A DNA stretch of 64,000 bases from Rhodococcus globerulus NBRC 14531. Lineage in GTDB: Bacteria > Actinomycetota > Actinomycetes > Mycobacteriales > Mycobacteriaceae. Shown here in pieces: positions 55,972-64,000 of the stretch (positions within the stretch are counted from its first letter, which is position 1; each line of letters begins with the position of its first letter). Both the position numbers and the translations under genes were made by a program. The notes under the pieces are model-generated. The model had not been told where the DNA came from. It was given only the letters and a program-made list of their open reading frames with translations, and did not search any database. The stretch is taken from NCBI RefSeq assembly GCF_001894805.1, contig NZ_BCWX01000002.1, positions 558,001 to 622,000 of the forward strand, read 5' to 3'.

Positions 55972-57546
55972 GTGTCACTGATCGACGAAAAGACCCCTAC
56001 CGCGCCTGCGGCGACCACCGCTGAAGCCTCGGCAACCACCGCAGTGCCCCCTGCCCGCACGTATGAAGTGCGGACTCACGGATGCCAGATGAACGTCCAC
56101 GATTCCGAACGTCTGTCGGGACTTCTCGAAGATGCGGGCTATCGCAAGGTGGAGTCCGGTGTCGATCCCGATCTGGTGGTCTTCAACACCTGTGCCGTCC
56201 GCGAGAATGCCGACAACAAACTGTACGGAACACTCGGTATGTTGGCGCAGAACAAGAAGGCCAAGCCCGACATGCAGATTGCTGTCGGTGGATGCCTTGC
56301 ACAGAAGGATCGCGAGACCGTCGTCAAGCGGGCGCCGATTGTCGACGTGGTCTTCGGAACGCACAATATCGGTTCGCTGCCCGCGCTGCTCGACCGTGCG
56401 CGTCACAATCAACGGGCCGAGGTCGAGATCCTCGACGCGCTGGAGGCATTTCCGTCGACGCTGCCCGCGAAGCGTGAATCTGCCTATGCCGGTTGGGTTT
56501 CCATCTCGGTTGGCTGCAACAACACCTGTACCTTCTGTATCGTCCCGGCGCTGCGCGGCAAGGAAGTAGATCGTCGTCCGGGCGACATCCTGGCCGAGGT
56601 GCAGGCCCTCGTGAACGAAGGCGTGTCCGAGGTGACTCTGCTCGGTCAGAACGTCAACGCCTACGGCGTGTCGTTTGCCGACCCCGAGCAACCGCGTGAT
56701 CGCGGGGCTTTTGCGTCCCTGCTGAAGGCCTGCGGAAACATCGAGGGACTCGAGCGCGTCCGATTCACGTCACCGCACCCCGCCGAATTCACCGACGACG
56801 TCATCGACGCTATGGCCACCACTGCCAATGTGTGCCCGCAGTTGCACATGCCGTTGCAGTCCGGGTCCGACAAGGTCCTCAAGGCGATGAAGCGTTCCTA
56901 CCGCAAGTCGAAGTACCTCGGAATCATCGAGAAGGTGCGTGCCGCGATGCCGCACGCCGCGATCACCACCGACATCATCGTGGGCTTCCCCGGCGAAACC
57001 GAAGAGGATTTCCAGGAAACCCTCGATGTCGTACGCAAGGCGCGGTTCTCGAATGCGTACACGTTCCAGTACTCCATCCGCCCGGGCACGCCTGCGGCAG
57101 AGATGGAAGACCAGATCCCCAAGGACGTGGTCCAGGAACGCTACGTGAGGCTTCTGGCGGTGCAGGAAGAAGTCAACATCGAAGAGAACCGCAAACTCGT
57201 GGGCACCGAAGTGGAGCTCCTTGTTGCGGCAGGTGAGGGCCGTAAGAATGCGGCGACGCACCGAATGAGCGGTCGCGCACGCGATGGGCGTTTGGTGCAT
57301 TTCCGGCCCGAAGGCAACGTGAACACCTCGATTCGCCCCGGCGACGTCGTGACGGTGGTCATCATGCACGGCGCGCCGCACCACCTCGTTGCGGACGACG
57401 GAGTGCTCACCCATCGGCGCACGCGCGCCGGAGATTCTTTCGACCAGGGCATCACGCCCAAGACCGCACCGATCGGTGTCGGTCTCGGACTGCCGAAGAT
57501 CGGTGCCCCAGCCCCACAACCCGTTCAGATGGGATGCAATTCATGA
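55972..57546 (+). CDS. miaB: tRNA-2-methylthio-N6-dimethylallyladenosine synthase
   Basis: 524 residues. Radical-SAM methylthiotransferase that converts i6A37 to ms2i6A37 in tRNA, acting after MiaA (also in this window). The N-terminal MTTase domain supplies three Cys ([34 protein letters not shown]); the radical-SAM cluster is [12 protein letters not shown] near residue 180; a C-terminal TRAM domain ([20 protein letters not shown]) binds RNA. GTG 55972 is supported by the leaderless promoter. Confidence 0.95.
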   Translation: MSLIDEKTPTAPAATTAEASATTAVPPARTYEVRTHGCQMNVHDSERLSGLLEDAGYRKVESGVDPDLVVFNTCAVRENADNKLYGTLGMLAQNKKAKPDMQIAVGGCLAQKDRETVVKRAPIVDVVFGTHNIGSLPALLDRARHNQRAEVEILDALEAFPSTLPAKRESAYAGWVSISVGCNNTCTFCIVPALRGKEVDRRPGDILAEVQALVNEGVSEVTLLGQNVNAYGVSFADPEQPRDRGAFASLLKACGNIEGLERVRFTSPHPAEFTDDVIDAMATTANVCPQLHMPLQSGSDKVLKAMKRSYRKSKYLGIIEKVRAAMPHAAITTDIIVGFPGETEEDFQETLDVVRKARFSNAYTFQYSIRPGTPAAEMEDQIPKDVVQERYVRLLAVQEEVNIEENRKLVGTEVELLVAAGEGRKNAATHRMSGRARDGRLVHFRPEGNVNTSIRPGDVVTVVIMHGAPHHLVADDGVLTHRRTRAGDSFDQGITPKTAPIGVGLGLPKIGAPAPQPVQMGCNS

Positions 57547-58136
57547 GTTCAGCACACGACAACAGAACGTCGCCTTCCGGTGACGATGCCTCGTTCGAGG
57601 AATACCGTTCCGATCTCGACGCCGTCGAGCGGAAGATTGCCGGCGAAATCGATCCGGGTGTTCGAGCGATGGTTGTTGCGATTGCCGTTCTGGTGCTCGT
57701 CGGAACGCTTGCGCTTCCGCACGCCGGGGCAGCCAACGGCTGGGACGTCTTGGCGTTCAACCAGGACGCGGTTTCCGAGCGAATCGCACTGTTCTCGCGA
57801 CTGTATGTCTGGTTTGTTGTGATCTTCGGCATCGGATTCTCGATGCTCGCCTTGGTCACGCGTCGTTGGTCGGTGGCGTGGATCGCGCTGGCCGGTAGTG
57901 CCGTCGCAAGTGCGCTCGGCATGATGGCAATTTGGTCGCGTCAGACAATTCCCGAAGCGTTCCACGTAGCCGGACCGTCGATCGGACTTGTCATCGGCTG
58001 GTTCACCGTCATATTCCTGACGTTCCACTGGCTCAAGGTCGTCTGGGCGCGCACGACAATCCAGTTGGCTGCCGAGGAACAGCGCCGGATCGCTGCGGCG
58101 GAAGCTGAGAAGAACCAGGAGTGGAACGCCGGCTGA
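57543..58136 (+). CDS. Conserved membrane protein (Rv2732c-type)
   Basis: 197 residues, four hydrophobic helices, starting in the ATGA overlap with miaB. A cytoplasmic N-terminus ([20 protein letters not shown]) and a charged helical C-terminus ([20 protein letters not shown]) flank the membrane part. Position and size match Rv2732c of M. tuberculosis. Function unknown; the coupling to miaB is conserved in mycolic-acid bacteria. Confidence 0.75.
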   Translation: MSSAHDNRTSPSGDDASFEEYRSDLDAVERKIAGEIDPGVRAMVVAIAVLVLVGTLALPHAGAANGWDVLAFNQDAVSERIALFSRLYVWFVVIFGIGFSMLALVTRRWSVAWIALAGSAVASALGMMAIWSRQTIPEAFHVAGPSIGLVIGWFTVIFLTFHWLKVVWARTTIQLAAEEQRRIAAAEAEKNQEWNAG

Positions 58137-58172
58137 CCCCGCGTAACCGGGGCCGGCCGACGGTAAATCCGC

Positions 58173-58226
58173 TCAGTCGTTAACTGCGCCTTCGGCTGCT
58201 CAGTCGTTCACTGCGCCTTCGGCTGC
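58173..58226 (-). repeat. 27-bp tandem duplication over the stop codon of the DUF349 gene
   Basis: Two head-to-tail copies, 58173-58199 and 58200-58226, differ by one base. On the minus strand each codes AAEGAVND-stop; the gene ends in the upstream copy and the second follows in the same frame directly after the stop. Confidence 0.92.
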
Positions 58227-59600
58227 GTCTGCCCACTCTTGCCACTGCTTGGCCTGAGCGCGCGCCTTCTCCGCATCCTTGGTCTTGCCGGCAGCTTCAG
58301 CCTTGGCGGCCTGCTCCTCGAACTGCGTGACCCGTTCCTTGAACTGGGCTACGCGGGCGAGGGCCTCCGGGTCGGTACGACGCCACTGTGCGTCGACGGC
58401 GTCACGGACCTTGCTCTCGAGAGCGCGAAGCCGCGCCTCGAGGTCCTGCATGCGATCACGCGGGACCTTGCCGATGGCGTCCCACTTTTCCTGCAGGTCA
58501 CGCAGTGACGCGCGGGCACTGTCGAGGCCGTGCTCGGGATCGATGTTGGCGTGCGAGGCCAACAGCGCTTCCTTGGCTTTTGCGTTCTCCTCGAACTCTG
58601 CGTCACGTTCCGCGGCCGCGGCATTACGCGCTGCAAAGAAGACGTCCTGCGCGGTCTTGAACCGGTCCCACAGAGTGTCGTCAGCCTCGCGAGGGGCGCG
58701 GCCTGCGGCTTTCCACTCGGTCAGAAGATCGCGGAACTGCCCCGCTGTCGGTCCCCATTCGGTGGACGTCGACAGCTTTTCGGCGCGCTCGACCAATTCT
58801 TCCTTGGTGGAGCGGGCGCTGGCCCGGTCGCGGTCCAATTCAGCGAAGTGGGCGCCGCGTCGTCGATTGAAGGATTCGCGGGCCTTGGAGTACCTCTTCC
58901 ACAGGGCGTCGTCGACCTTACGATCGATACCCCGGATGGTCTTCCACTCGTCGAGAATTTCGCGGAGACGATCGCCTGCGGTCTTCCACTGGGTGGATTG
59001 TGTACCGATCTGCTCAGCCTCGGCGGCAAGGGCTTCCTTGCGTGCAGTATTGGTTGCCCGCGACTGCTCCTTCTCCTCCTTGGCGTGAGCTGCGGCTTCG
59101 TCCGACCCGGCAACAATGTGATCGAGGCGTGTGGCAAGAGCGTCGAGATCGCCGATCACGGCTGCCGTGGGAAGCGTTTCCAGGAGCGCAACGGCTGCGG
59201 CCTTGGTTTTCTTCGCATCACCGGCACCCGAGGTCAGTCGCGCCTCGAGCAGAGTGACCTCGGTGGCGAGGTCGTCGTAGCGGCGACCGAAGTGGGCCAG
59301 CCCCTCGGCGGCGTCACCGGCCTGCCAGGATCCGATCTGGCGTTCTCCGTCGGCAGTCTTCACCCAGGCGGTGCCGTCTTCCTCGACGCGGCCGAACTTG
59401 CTCGGGTCGCTTGCCGGGGTAGTCGGTACTGCCGGCCGACTGGCAGCCGGTCCTGGCCGTGGCGCGCCTGGCCGCGGTCCACCTGGTTTCGGAGCGCCCG
59501 GTTTGGGCGTCGACGCGCTCGGCTTGGCAGCACCGGGGGTTGGTGTGCCGGGTGCCGAGCTGGTCTCTGTTCCGGTGGTGGGTTCGCTGTTCTCGGTCAT
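58200..59600 (-). CDS. DUF349 domain-containing protein (Rv2731-type)
   Basis: 466 residues. A Pro/Ala/Thr-rich N-terminal 65 residues precedes a globular part ([20 protein letters not shown]), then three or four helical DUF349 repeats marked by a W..AG pattern ([55 protein letters not shown]). The family is coiled-coil-like and uncharacterised in Actinobacteria; the E. coli relative YihI-type roles do not transfer. GAGGA lies 4 nt before ATG 59600. Confidence 0.8.
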   Translation of the reverse strand: MTENSEPTTGTETSSAPGTPTPGAAKPSASTPKPGAPKPGGPRPGAPRPGPAASRPAVPTTPASDPSKFGRVEEDGTAWVKTADGERQIGSWQAGDAAEGLAHFGRRYDDLATEVTLLEARLTSGAGDAKKTKAAAVALLETLPTAAVIGDLDALATRLDHIVAGSDEAAAHAKEEKEQSRATNTARKEALAAEAEQIGTQSTQWKTAGDRLREILDEWKTIRGIDRKVDDALWKRYSKARESFNRRRGAHFAELDRDRASARSTKEELVERAEKLSTSTEWGPTAGQFRDLLTEWKAAGRAPREADDTLWDRFKTAQDVFFAARNAAAAERDAEFEENAKAKEALLASHANIDPEHGLDSARASLRDLQEKWDAIGKVPRDRMQDLEARLRALESKVRDAVDAQWRRTDPEALARVAQFKERVTQFEEQAAKAEAAGKTKDAEKARAQAKQWQEWADAAEGAVND

Positions 59601-59726
59601 CGGTCCTCGTCTCTGCCGCGCGTCACGGCTGCCTGATCGCATTCCTGGTTCCATTGAACCCGGTACTCACGTTCTACGACTATTGAATCAGGTAACAGGG
59701 TGTCAGGTTGTCACCTCGGGTTGGAC

Positions 59727-59732
59727 TAGCGT
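59727..59732 (+). promoter_or_regulatory. -10 box, leaderless start of 59740 gene
   Basis: TAGCGT ends 7 nt before GTG 59740 in the divergent region with the DUF349 gene. Confidence 0.45.
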
Positions 59733-59739
59733 GGCATCT

Positions 59740-60471
59740 GTGTTCACAGCTGCCGCACTGGTCCCGTCACCCCCACTTCTTGTTCCCCAATTGTCGGGCG
59801 ACTCGGCTCCGGCCGGCGAGGTCAGGGCGGCTGTGCTCCAGGTAGTTCAGGAACTGGCAGCCACGGCGACGCGATGGATCGCCGTGGGCGCCGACACCGA
59901 GAAAGTCCTGGAAACGGCTGGAACAGCAGGCGTGGGACGGGGAGAAGTCGGGACCTTTGCCGGCTTCGGAGCTGACGTTCGCACCCGACTCGACGGCGAT
60001 GCCCGCGGGCCGGTCAATCCGGAGCTGCCGTTGACTGCTCTGGTCGCGGGCTGGCTCCGCGAGCAGGCCGGGCCGGACGTGTCCGTCGATGTACACCTGA
60101 TTTCAACTAACGCGTCGGTGGACGAATGCCGCACACTCGGCGCGCGGCTGCGTGAACTCCTGGACGCCGGAGACGAGCCGGTCGGCCTGCTGGTCCTCGC
60201 TGATGGAGCGTCGACCTTGACCCCCAAGGCGCCGGGCAGCTTCGACGAGCGAGCCGCGCCAGTTCAGGCAGTGATCGACGCTGCGCTCGAGCAGGGTGAT
60301 CGGGCGGCGCTTCTGGACCTGGATCCTGCGCTGTGCGACGAGATAGGTGCGTCGGGCCGGGCCGCGTGGCAGGTCTTGGCGTCGGTCTTCACCGAGCAAC
60401 CCGACGCGGTGGTGCACTACAGCAGTGCGCCGCTTGGCGTCGGCTATCACGTCGGGATGTGGCGCCGGTGA
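59740..60471 (+). CDS. Class III extradiol dioxygenase-like protein (Rv2728c-type)
   Basis: 243 residues. The start ([20 protein letters not shown]) and the overall alternation of strands and helices resemble the LigB-like class III extradiol ring-cleavage fold, but the metal-binding His/Glu set is not obvious, so it may be a non-catalytic relative. It is coupled to miaA through a GTGA overlap and matches the gene beside miaA in mycobacteria. The open frame continues far upstream as antisense of the DUF349 gene; GTG 59740 is chosen on the promoter and family start. Confidence 0.7.
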   Translation: MFTAAALVPSPPLLVPQLSGDSAPAGEVRAAVLQVVQELAATATRWIAVGADTEKVLETAGTAGVGRGEVGTFAGFGADVRTRLDGDARGPVNPELPLTALVAGWLREQAGPDVSVDVHLISTNASVDECRTLGARLRELLDAGDEPVGLLVLADGASTLTPKAPGSFDERAAPVQAVIDAALEQGDRAALLDLDPALCDEIGASGRAAWQVLASVFTEQPDAVVHYSSAPLGVGYHVGMWRR

Positions 60472-61409
60472 GCAAAACCGCGGATTCTAAAGCTGGAAAT
60501 TGTCGACCCATCGCCGTGGTCGGTCCGACGGCTGCGGGCAAGTCCGATCTTGCGCTCGATCTGGCGCAGGAGTTCGGCGGCGAGATCATCAACATCGACG
60601 CGATGCAGCTCTATCGCGGCATGGATATCGGAACTGCAAAACTTCCACCCGGTGAACGTCGGGGGATTCCGCATCACCTGCTCGACGTGCTCGATGTCAC
60701 CGAGACGGCCACTGTGGCGCGGTACCAACATGACGCCATGACAATCGCGGAGCGGCTGATGGCGGAGGGCAAAGTACCCGTCATCGTCGGTGGTTCCATG
60801 ATGTACGTGCAGTCACTTCTCGACGAGTGGGCCTTCCCGGCTACGGACCCTGTTGTGCGTGCGCGGTGGGAGGCTGTTCTTGCCGACGAGGGGATTGCGG
60901 CGGTGCATGCCGCGCTGGTGGCGGCGGATCCCACCGCGGCTGCGTCGATCCTTCCGACCGACGGTCGCCGCATGGTGCGGGCGCTGGAGGTGGTGGAGTT
61001 GACCGGTCAGCCCTTCGCGGCATCAGCTCCGCAGATCGGTGAACCTCGTTGGGGCACAAGGATATTAGGTGTCGATCGGGAGACGGAACGGTTGGATGCG
61101 CGTATTCGACTGCGTACGGAGTTGATGTTCGACACCGGATTGGTCGGTGAGGTCGAGGCGTTGATCGAGCAGGGTCTTCGCGACGGCGTGACCGCGCCGC
61201 GAGCGATCGGCTATGCACAGGTGCTGGCGCATCTCGACGGTGAGTACAACCTCGCTGAGGCGCTCGAACGTACCTTCATCGGGACTCGACGATACGTTCG
61301 GCGTCAGCGGTCGTGGTTCCGTCGCGATCCGCGAGTGCACTGGCTCGACGGCGGCGCTGACGATTTGCTGGACGCCGCGCGCGCAGCTGCTGTGGGGGAA
61401 ATGCGCTAG
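60468..61409 (+). CDS. miaA: tRNA dimethylallyltransferase
   Basis: 313 residues. Transfers the dimethylallyl group to A37 of tRNAs reading UNN codons, making the substrate of MiaB. P-loop [16 protein letters not shown], the catalytic Asp region [29 protein letters not shown], and the tRNA-binding [20 protein letters not shown] stretch are intact. GTG 60468 overlaps the preceding TGA. Confidence 0.95.
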   Translation: MSKTADSKAGNCRPIAVVGPTAAGKSDLALDLAQEFGGEIINIDAMQLYRGMDIGTAKLPPGERRGIPHHLLDVLDVTETATVARYQHDAMTIAERLMAEGKVPVIVGGSMMYVQSLLDEWAFPATDPVVRARWEAVLADEGIAAVHAALVAADPTAAASILPTDGRRMVRALEVVELTGQPFAASAPQIGEPRWGTRILGVDRETERLDARIRLRTELMFDTGLVGEVEALIEQGLRDGVTAPRAIGYAQVLAHLDGEYNLAEALERTFIGTRRYVRRQRSWFRRDPRVHWLDGGADDLLDAARAAAVGEMR

Positions 61410-61447
61410 TTGCACGGACCGGTGTGTAACGAATCCCCGAATTCAGC

Positions 61448-61453
61448 TATCTT
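61448..61453 (+). promoter_or_regulatory. -10 box before the sortase gene
   Basis: TATCTT ends 6 nt before ATG 61460, consistent with a leaderless start there. Confidence 0.4.
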
Positions 61454-61459
61454 ACAGTT

Positions 61460-62176
61460 ATGGCAATCGGTCATGGCGACCAGCTGACGAAGGGTGAAGA
61501 GAACATGGTGCAGACGGCGGCGCACGCTCGAACGCCCCGCAGGCGCAAGACAACTCTGCCCTTGGTTCTTCTCCTCGTCGTGTTTCTCGCAGCGGGTGCC
61601 ATCCTTGTCTACCTGGCTGTCAGTGCCGCGGGAAAACCGATCAGCGCACCATTGCCCGATGCTCCGTTCGAGGTCGGAACAGCGCCGGACCCCGGCATGA
61701 TCTGGGCTGCGGCACCGACCGATCTGCCTCCGAACACACTCGCGATCCCGGACCTCGACGTGCGGGCCGACATCGTGACCAGTGGTCTGGGCGCCAATCG
61801 CGGCATGATCCTTCCGCACCCCGACAAGGTCTCGCACTTCCTCAACGACGTACATTTCGGTGAGCCGGACGGCACCAATCTTGTTGCCGGGCACGTCGAC
61901 GACGGCGACCGCACCCACGGCGCGCTCTGGCCGTTGCACCAGATCAAACCGGGAACGCCGATCTACGCCACCGACGACGCGGGCACCATGTACACGTACA
62001 CCGCGGCGAGTCTGAAGCTCTACGAGAAGGTGGCGTTGCCGGCCGAGTTCTTCGAGGACGCGGGTGCACCGAGGCTGGTTCTGGTTACCTGCGGCGGCCC
62101 GACGGTTCCTGATCCGTCGATGCCCTCCGGATTCACTTATGAGCACAACCTGGTGGTCACGGCCTCGCCGGCGTAA
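61460..62176 (+). CDS. Class F sortase
   Basis: 238 residues. A basic stretch (RTPRRRK) and one N-terminal membrane helix (residues about 32-56) anchor an extracellular sortase barrel. The catalytic His is in VAGHVDD (about residue 145) and the Cys in LVTCGG (about residue 211). The Arg that normally completes the triad near the C-terminus is not seen: the expected YRDN is replaced by YEHN, and no Arg follows the Cys. ATG 61460 suits a leaderless promoter; ATG 61505 with a GAAGAG nearby is an alternative. No substrate gene with an LPxTG-like signal is nearby. Confidence 0.8.
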   Translation: MAIGHGDQLTKGEENMVQTAAHARTPRRRKTTLPLVLLLVVFLAAGAILVYLAVSAAGKPISAPLPDAPFEVGTAPDPGMIWAAAPTDLPPNTLAIPDLDVRADIVTSGLGANRGMILPHPDKVSHFLNDVHFGEPDGTNLVAGHVDDGDRTHGALWPLHQIKPGTPIYATDDAGTMYTYTAASLKLYEKVALPAEFFEDAGAPRLVLVTCGGPTVPDPSMPSGFTYEHNLVVTASPA

Positions 62177-62194
62177 GGGTCCGGTAGGTCCGGA

Positions 62195-62200
62195 TAGGAT
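62195..62200 (+). promoter_or_regulatory. -10 box, leaderless start of dapF
   Basis: TAGGAT ends 7 nt before ATG 62208. Confidence 0.45.
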
Positions 62201-62207
62201 GGCGCTC

Positions 62208-63077
62208 ATGGATTTCAGCAAGGGTCACGGCACTCAGAACGACTTTGTCGTGCTTCCCGATCTCGATGTCGCGATCGATCTCGAGCCGGCGCGCGTCGCC
62301 GCGCTCTGTGACCGTCGTCAGGGATTGGGCGCCGACGGGATTCTGCGTGTCGCGCGGGCCGGTGCACTCGCCGATGCCGGTGTCCTGACCGAGATTCCGA
62401 CGGGAATTGCCGCCGACGACTGGTTCATGGACTACCGCAACGGCGACGGCTCGATCGCCGAGATGTGTGGCAACGGTGTTCGGGTGTTCGCGCATTACCT
62501 GACTGCCTCCGGCCTCGAGAACCGTCGCGAGTTCGTGGTCGGCAGCCGGGCCGGAGCGAGGCCGGTGGTAGTTCACGCCACAGGCGCCACCGCGGGTGAT
62601 GTGACCGTAGGCATGGGAACCGTCACCGAGCTGGGGACCAGCAGCGCCAGCATCGAAGGCAGGGCCTTCACCGGGCTGGGAATCGATGTCGGCAATCCGC
62701 ACCTGGCCTGCGTCGAGAAGGATCTGCACGCCGAGCAGTTGGCGGCCCTCGATCTGTCCATCGCACCGGCATTCGATCCGGCGTTCTTCCCGCATGGCGT
62801 GAACGTTGAATTCGTGACGCCACTCGAAGACGGCGGCGTCAGCATGCGGGTGTACGAGCGCGGTGTCGGCGAGACTCGCTCGTGTGGCACCGGAACTGTT
62901 GCCGCAGCCGCTGCGGCGCTGCGCCACGACGGTCGCAGCGACGGCACCGTCACCGTCAAGGTTCTCGGCGGCGCGGTTCAGGTTGCGATCGACAAGGGTG
63001 TTGCCGAGCTTCGCGGACCGTCGGTTCTGCTCGCAGCCGGATCGATCAGCGATGACTGGTGGCGATCACTTGCGTGA
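62208..63077 (+). CDS. dapF: Diaminopimelate epimerase
   Basis: 289 residues. Interconverts LL- and meso-diaminopimelate for lysine and peptidoglycan. Both catalytic cysteines are present: [12 protein letters not shown] (first) and [15 protein letters not shown] (second), in the two pseudo-symmetric halves. The start [18 protein letters not shown] is typical. An ATG at 62199 would add three residues; 62208 is favoured by the leaderless -10 box. Confidence 0.95.
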   Translation: MDFSKGHGTQNDFVVLPDLDVAIDLEPARVAALCDRRQGLGADGILRVARAGALADAGVLTEIPTGIAADDWFMDYRNGDGSIAEMCGNGVRVFAHYLTASGLENRREFVVGSRAGARPVVVHATGATAGDVTVGMGTVTELGTSSASIEGRAFTGLGIDVGNPHLACVEKDLHAEQLAALDLSIAPAFDPAFFPHGVNVEFVTPLEDGGVSMRVYERGVGETRSCGTGTVAAAAAALRHDGRSDGTVTVKVLGGAVQVAIDKGVAELRGPSVLLAAGSISDDWWRSLA

Positions 63078-63143
63078 GCTGCGTATGCCGTGCGCGAAAA
63101 GCGGATGCGCCGCTGTGAGGTTTCGTGGGAACATGGATCTTGT

Positions 63144-64000
63144 ATGACGAAATCACATGACAATCAAGAATCCACTGCAGACGAGTCTGCAGAATCGTTT
63201 GCTGCCGACTCAGGTGCCGACTCTTCACCGGCAGGCGAGCAGGCCGAGTACACAGCTGACGAGTCCGACTACGCAGCGTCTTCCGGTTCCGGAACGCCGT
63301 CGGTTGGTGAAATGCAGCTTTCCGAGCGTGGTGCATTGCGCCGCGTTGCGGGACTGTCCACCGAGTTGGAAGACGTCACCGAGGTCGAGTACCGCCAGTT
63401 GCGCCTCGAGCGTGTTGTCCTGGTCGGTGTCTGGACCCAGGGAACTGCTGAGCAGGCAGAGTCCAGCATGGCCGAGTTGGCTGCACTGGCGGACACGGCC
63501 GGTTCAGAGGTTCTGGACAGCTTGGTACAGCGCCGCGACAAACCCGATACGGCTACGTACATCGGTTCCGGCAAGGCCCAGGAACTACGTGAAATCGTGC
63601 TCTCGACCGGCGCCGACACGGTCGTCTGCGACGGTGAATTGACACCTGCGCAGCTCACCGCGCTGGAGAAGATCGTCAAGGTCAAGGTCATCGACCGCAC
63701 CGCCCTGATTCTCGATATCTTTGCTCAGCACGCCACGTCCCGCGAAGGTAAAGCTCAGGTCGCTTTCGCTCAGATGGAGTACATGCTTCCTCGCCTGCGT
63801 GGTTGGGGCGAGTCGATGTCGCGCCAGGCTGGTGGCCGTGCCGGCAGCAACGGCGGTGTGGGCCTGCGTGGTCCCGGTGAGACCAAGATCGAAACCGACC
63901 GTCGACGCATTCGTGAGCGCATGGCAAAACTGCGGCGCGAGATCAAGGCCATGAAGGCGGCCCGCGACACCAAGCGGACGCGTCGATTGCGCAGTGACAT
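63144..64000 (+). CDS. hflX: GTPase HflX, 3' partial
   Basis: The gene runs off the right edge after 285 codons. An acidic Ser/Ala/Glu-rich N-terminal 60 residues precede the HflX N-domain (ERVVLVGVWTQGTAEQAES; YIGSGKAQELREIV; DRTALILDIFAQHATSREGK) and the linker RGWGESMSRQAGGR with GLRGPGETKIETDRRRIRER. The G domain lies outside the window. HflX splits stalled or hibernating ribosomes. ATG 63144 is the first start in frame and follows dapF by 66 bp. Confidence 0.92.
   Translation, partial: MTKSHDNQESTADESAESFAADSGADSSPAGEQAEYTADESDYAASSGSGTPSVGEMQLSERGALRRVAGLSTELEDVTEVEYRQLRLERVVLVGVWTQGTAEQAESSMAELAALADTAGSEVLDSLVQRRDKPDTATYIGSGKAQELREIVLSTGADTVVCDGELTPAQLTALEKIVKVKVIDRTALILDIFAQHATSREGKAQVAFAQMEYMLPRLRGWGESMSRQAGGRAGSNGGVGLRGPGETKIETDRRRIRERMAKLRREIKAMKAARDTKRTRRLRSD

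Overview
This is a GC-rich actinobacterial chromosome segment, most likely from Rhodococcus (erythropolis/qingshengii group). The order thyX-dapA-rnj-ftsK-argA-pgsA-cinA-clgR-pspA-pspM ... recA-recX ... miaB-(Rv2732c-like)-(Rv2731-like)-miaA-dapF-hflX follows the Mycobacterium tuberculosis Rv2754c to Rv2725c region. The nuo operon has a receiver-only protein upstream, as in M. tuberculosis (Rv3143). The gluABCD and bioYMN transporters are of the Corynebacterium/Rhodococcus type. The genus is inferred from memory of family sequences and synteny, not from a database search.

Layout. (a) 1-3424: the end of a siderophore locus. It holds the thioesterase tail of an NRPS, then three translationally coupled genes for a ferric-siderophore binding lipoprotein, an EntS-like exporter and a siderophore-interacting reductase, closed by a strong terminator. 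(b) 3465-10100: accessory and decayed DNA. Intact genes are a D-threonine/D-serine lyase, an exported histidine phosphatase, an orphan peptide-type binding lipoprotein and a Cys-rich mini-protein. Among them lie remnants of an IS6-type transposase, an IS3 OrfA, a serine hydrolase and a RelE/HigB-type toxin gene whose two halves now face opposite ways. (c) 10115-12069: a TetR regulator with a 14-bp-arm operator and a DUF1214 protein. (d) 12076-28941 (minus strand): the complete 14-gene nuoA-N operon for the proton-pumping NADH:menaquinone oxidoreductase, extended by a lysoplasmalogenase-family membrane protein and a methyltransferase. A degenerate receiver protein lies upstream. (e) 29757-41325: a SRPBCC protein, a ribbon-helix-helix-like protein with tandem operator repeats, then thymidylate synthesis, lysine synthesis, RNA decay, chromosome segregation, arginine synthesis and phospholipid synthesis genes. 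(f) 41330-43728: the clgR-pspA-pspM envelope-stress operon behind a SigE-like promoter. (g) 43741-50456: the biotin ECF transporter, a small membrane protein, a PIG-L deacetylase, TetR-glpD, a glycosyltransferase and a DUF3046 protein. (h) 50491-64000: LexA-controlled recA-recX, the glutamate ABC transporter gluABCD, tRNA-modification genes miaB and miaA, a DUF349 protein, a class F sortase, dapF and the 5' part of hflX.

Points that recur across the window: tight ATGA/GTGA stop-start overlaps (translational coupling) in the siderophore, nuo, glu and miaA/miaB units; many genes whose start codon lies 5-8 nt after a TAnnnT -10 box, indicating leaderless mRNAs; and two genes (recX and the DUF349 gene) whose last codons plus stop are tandemly duplicated. 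I saw no tRNA, rRNA, CRISPR array or intact mobile element. The most unusual observation is the toxin relic at 5079-5313, which a 121-bp inversion would rejoin in frame.
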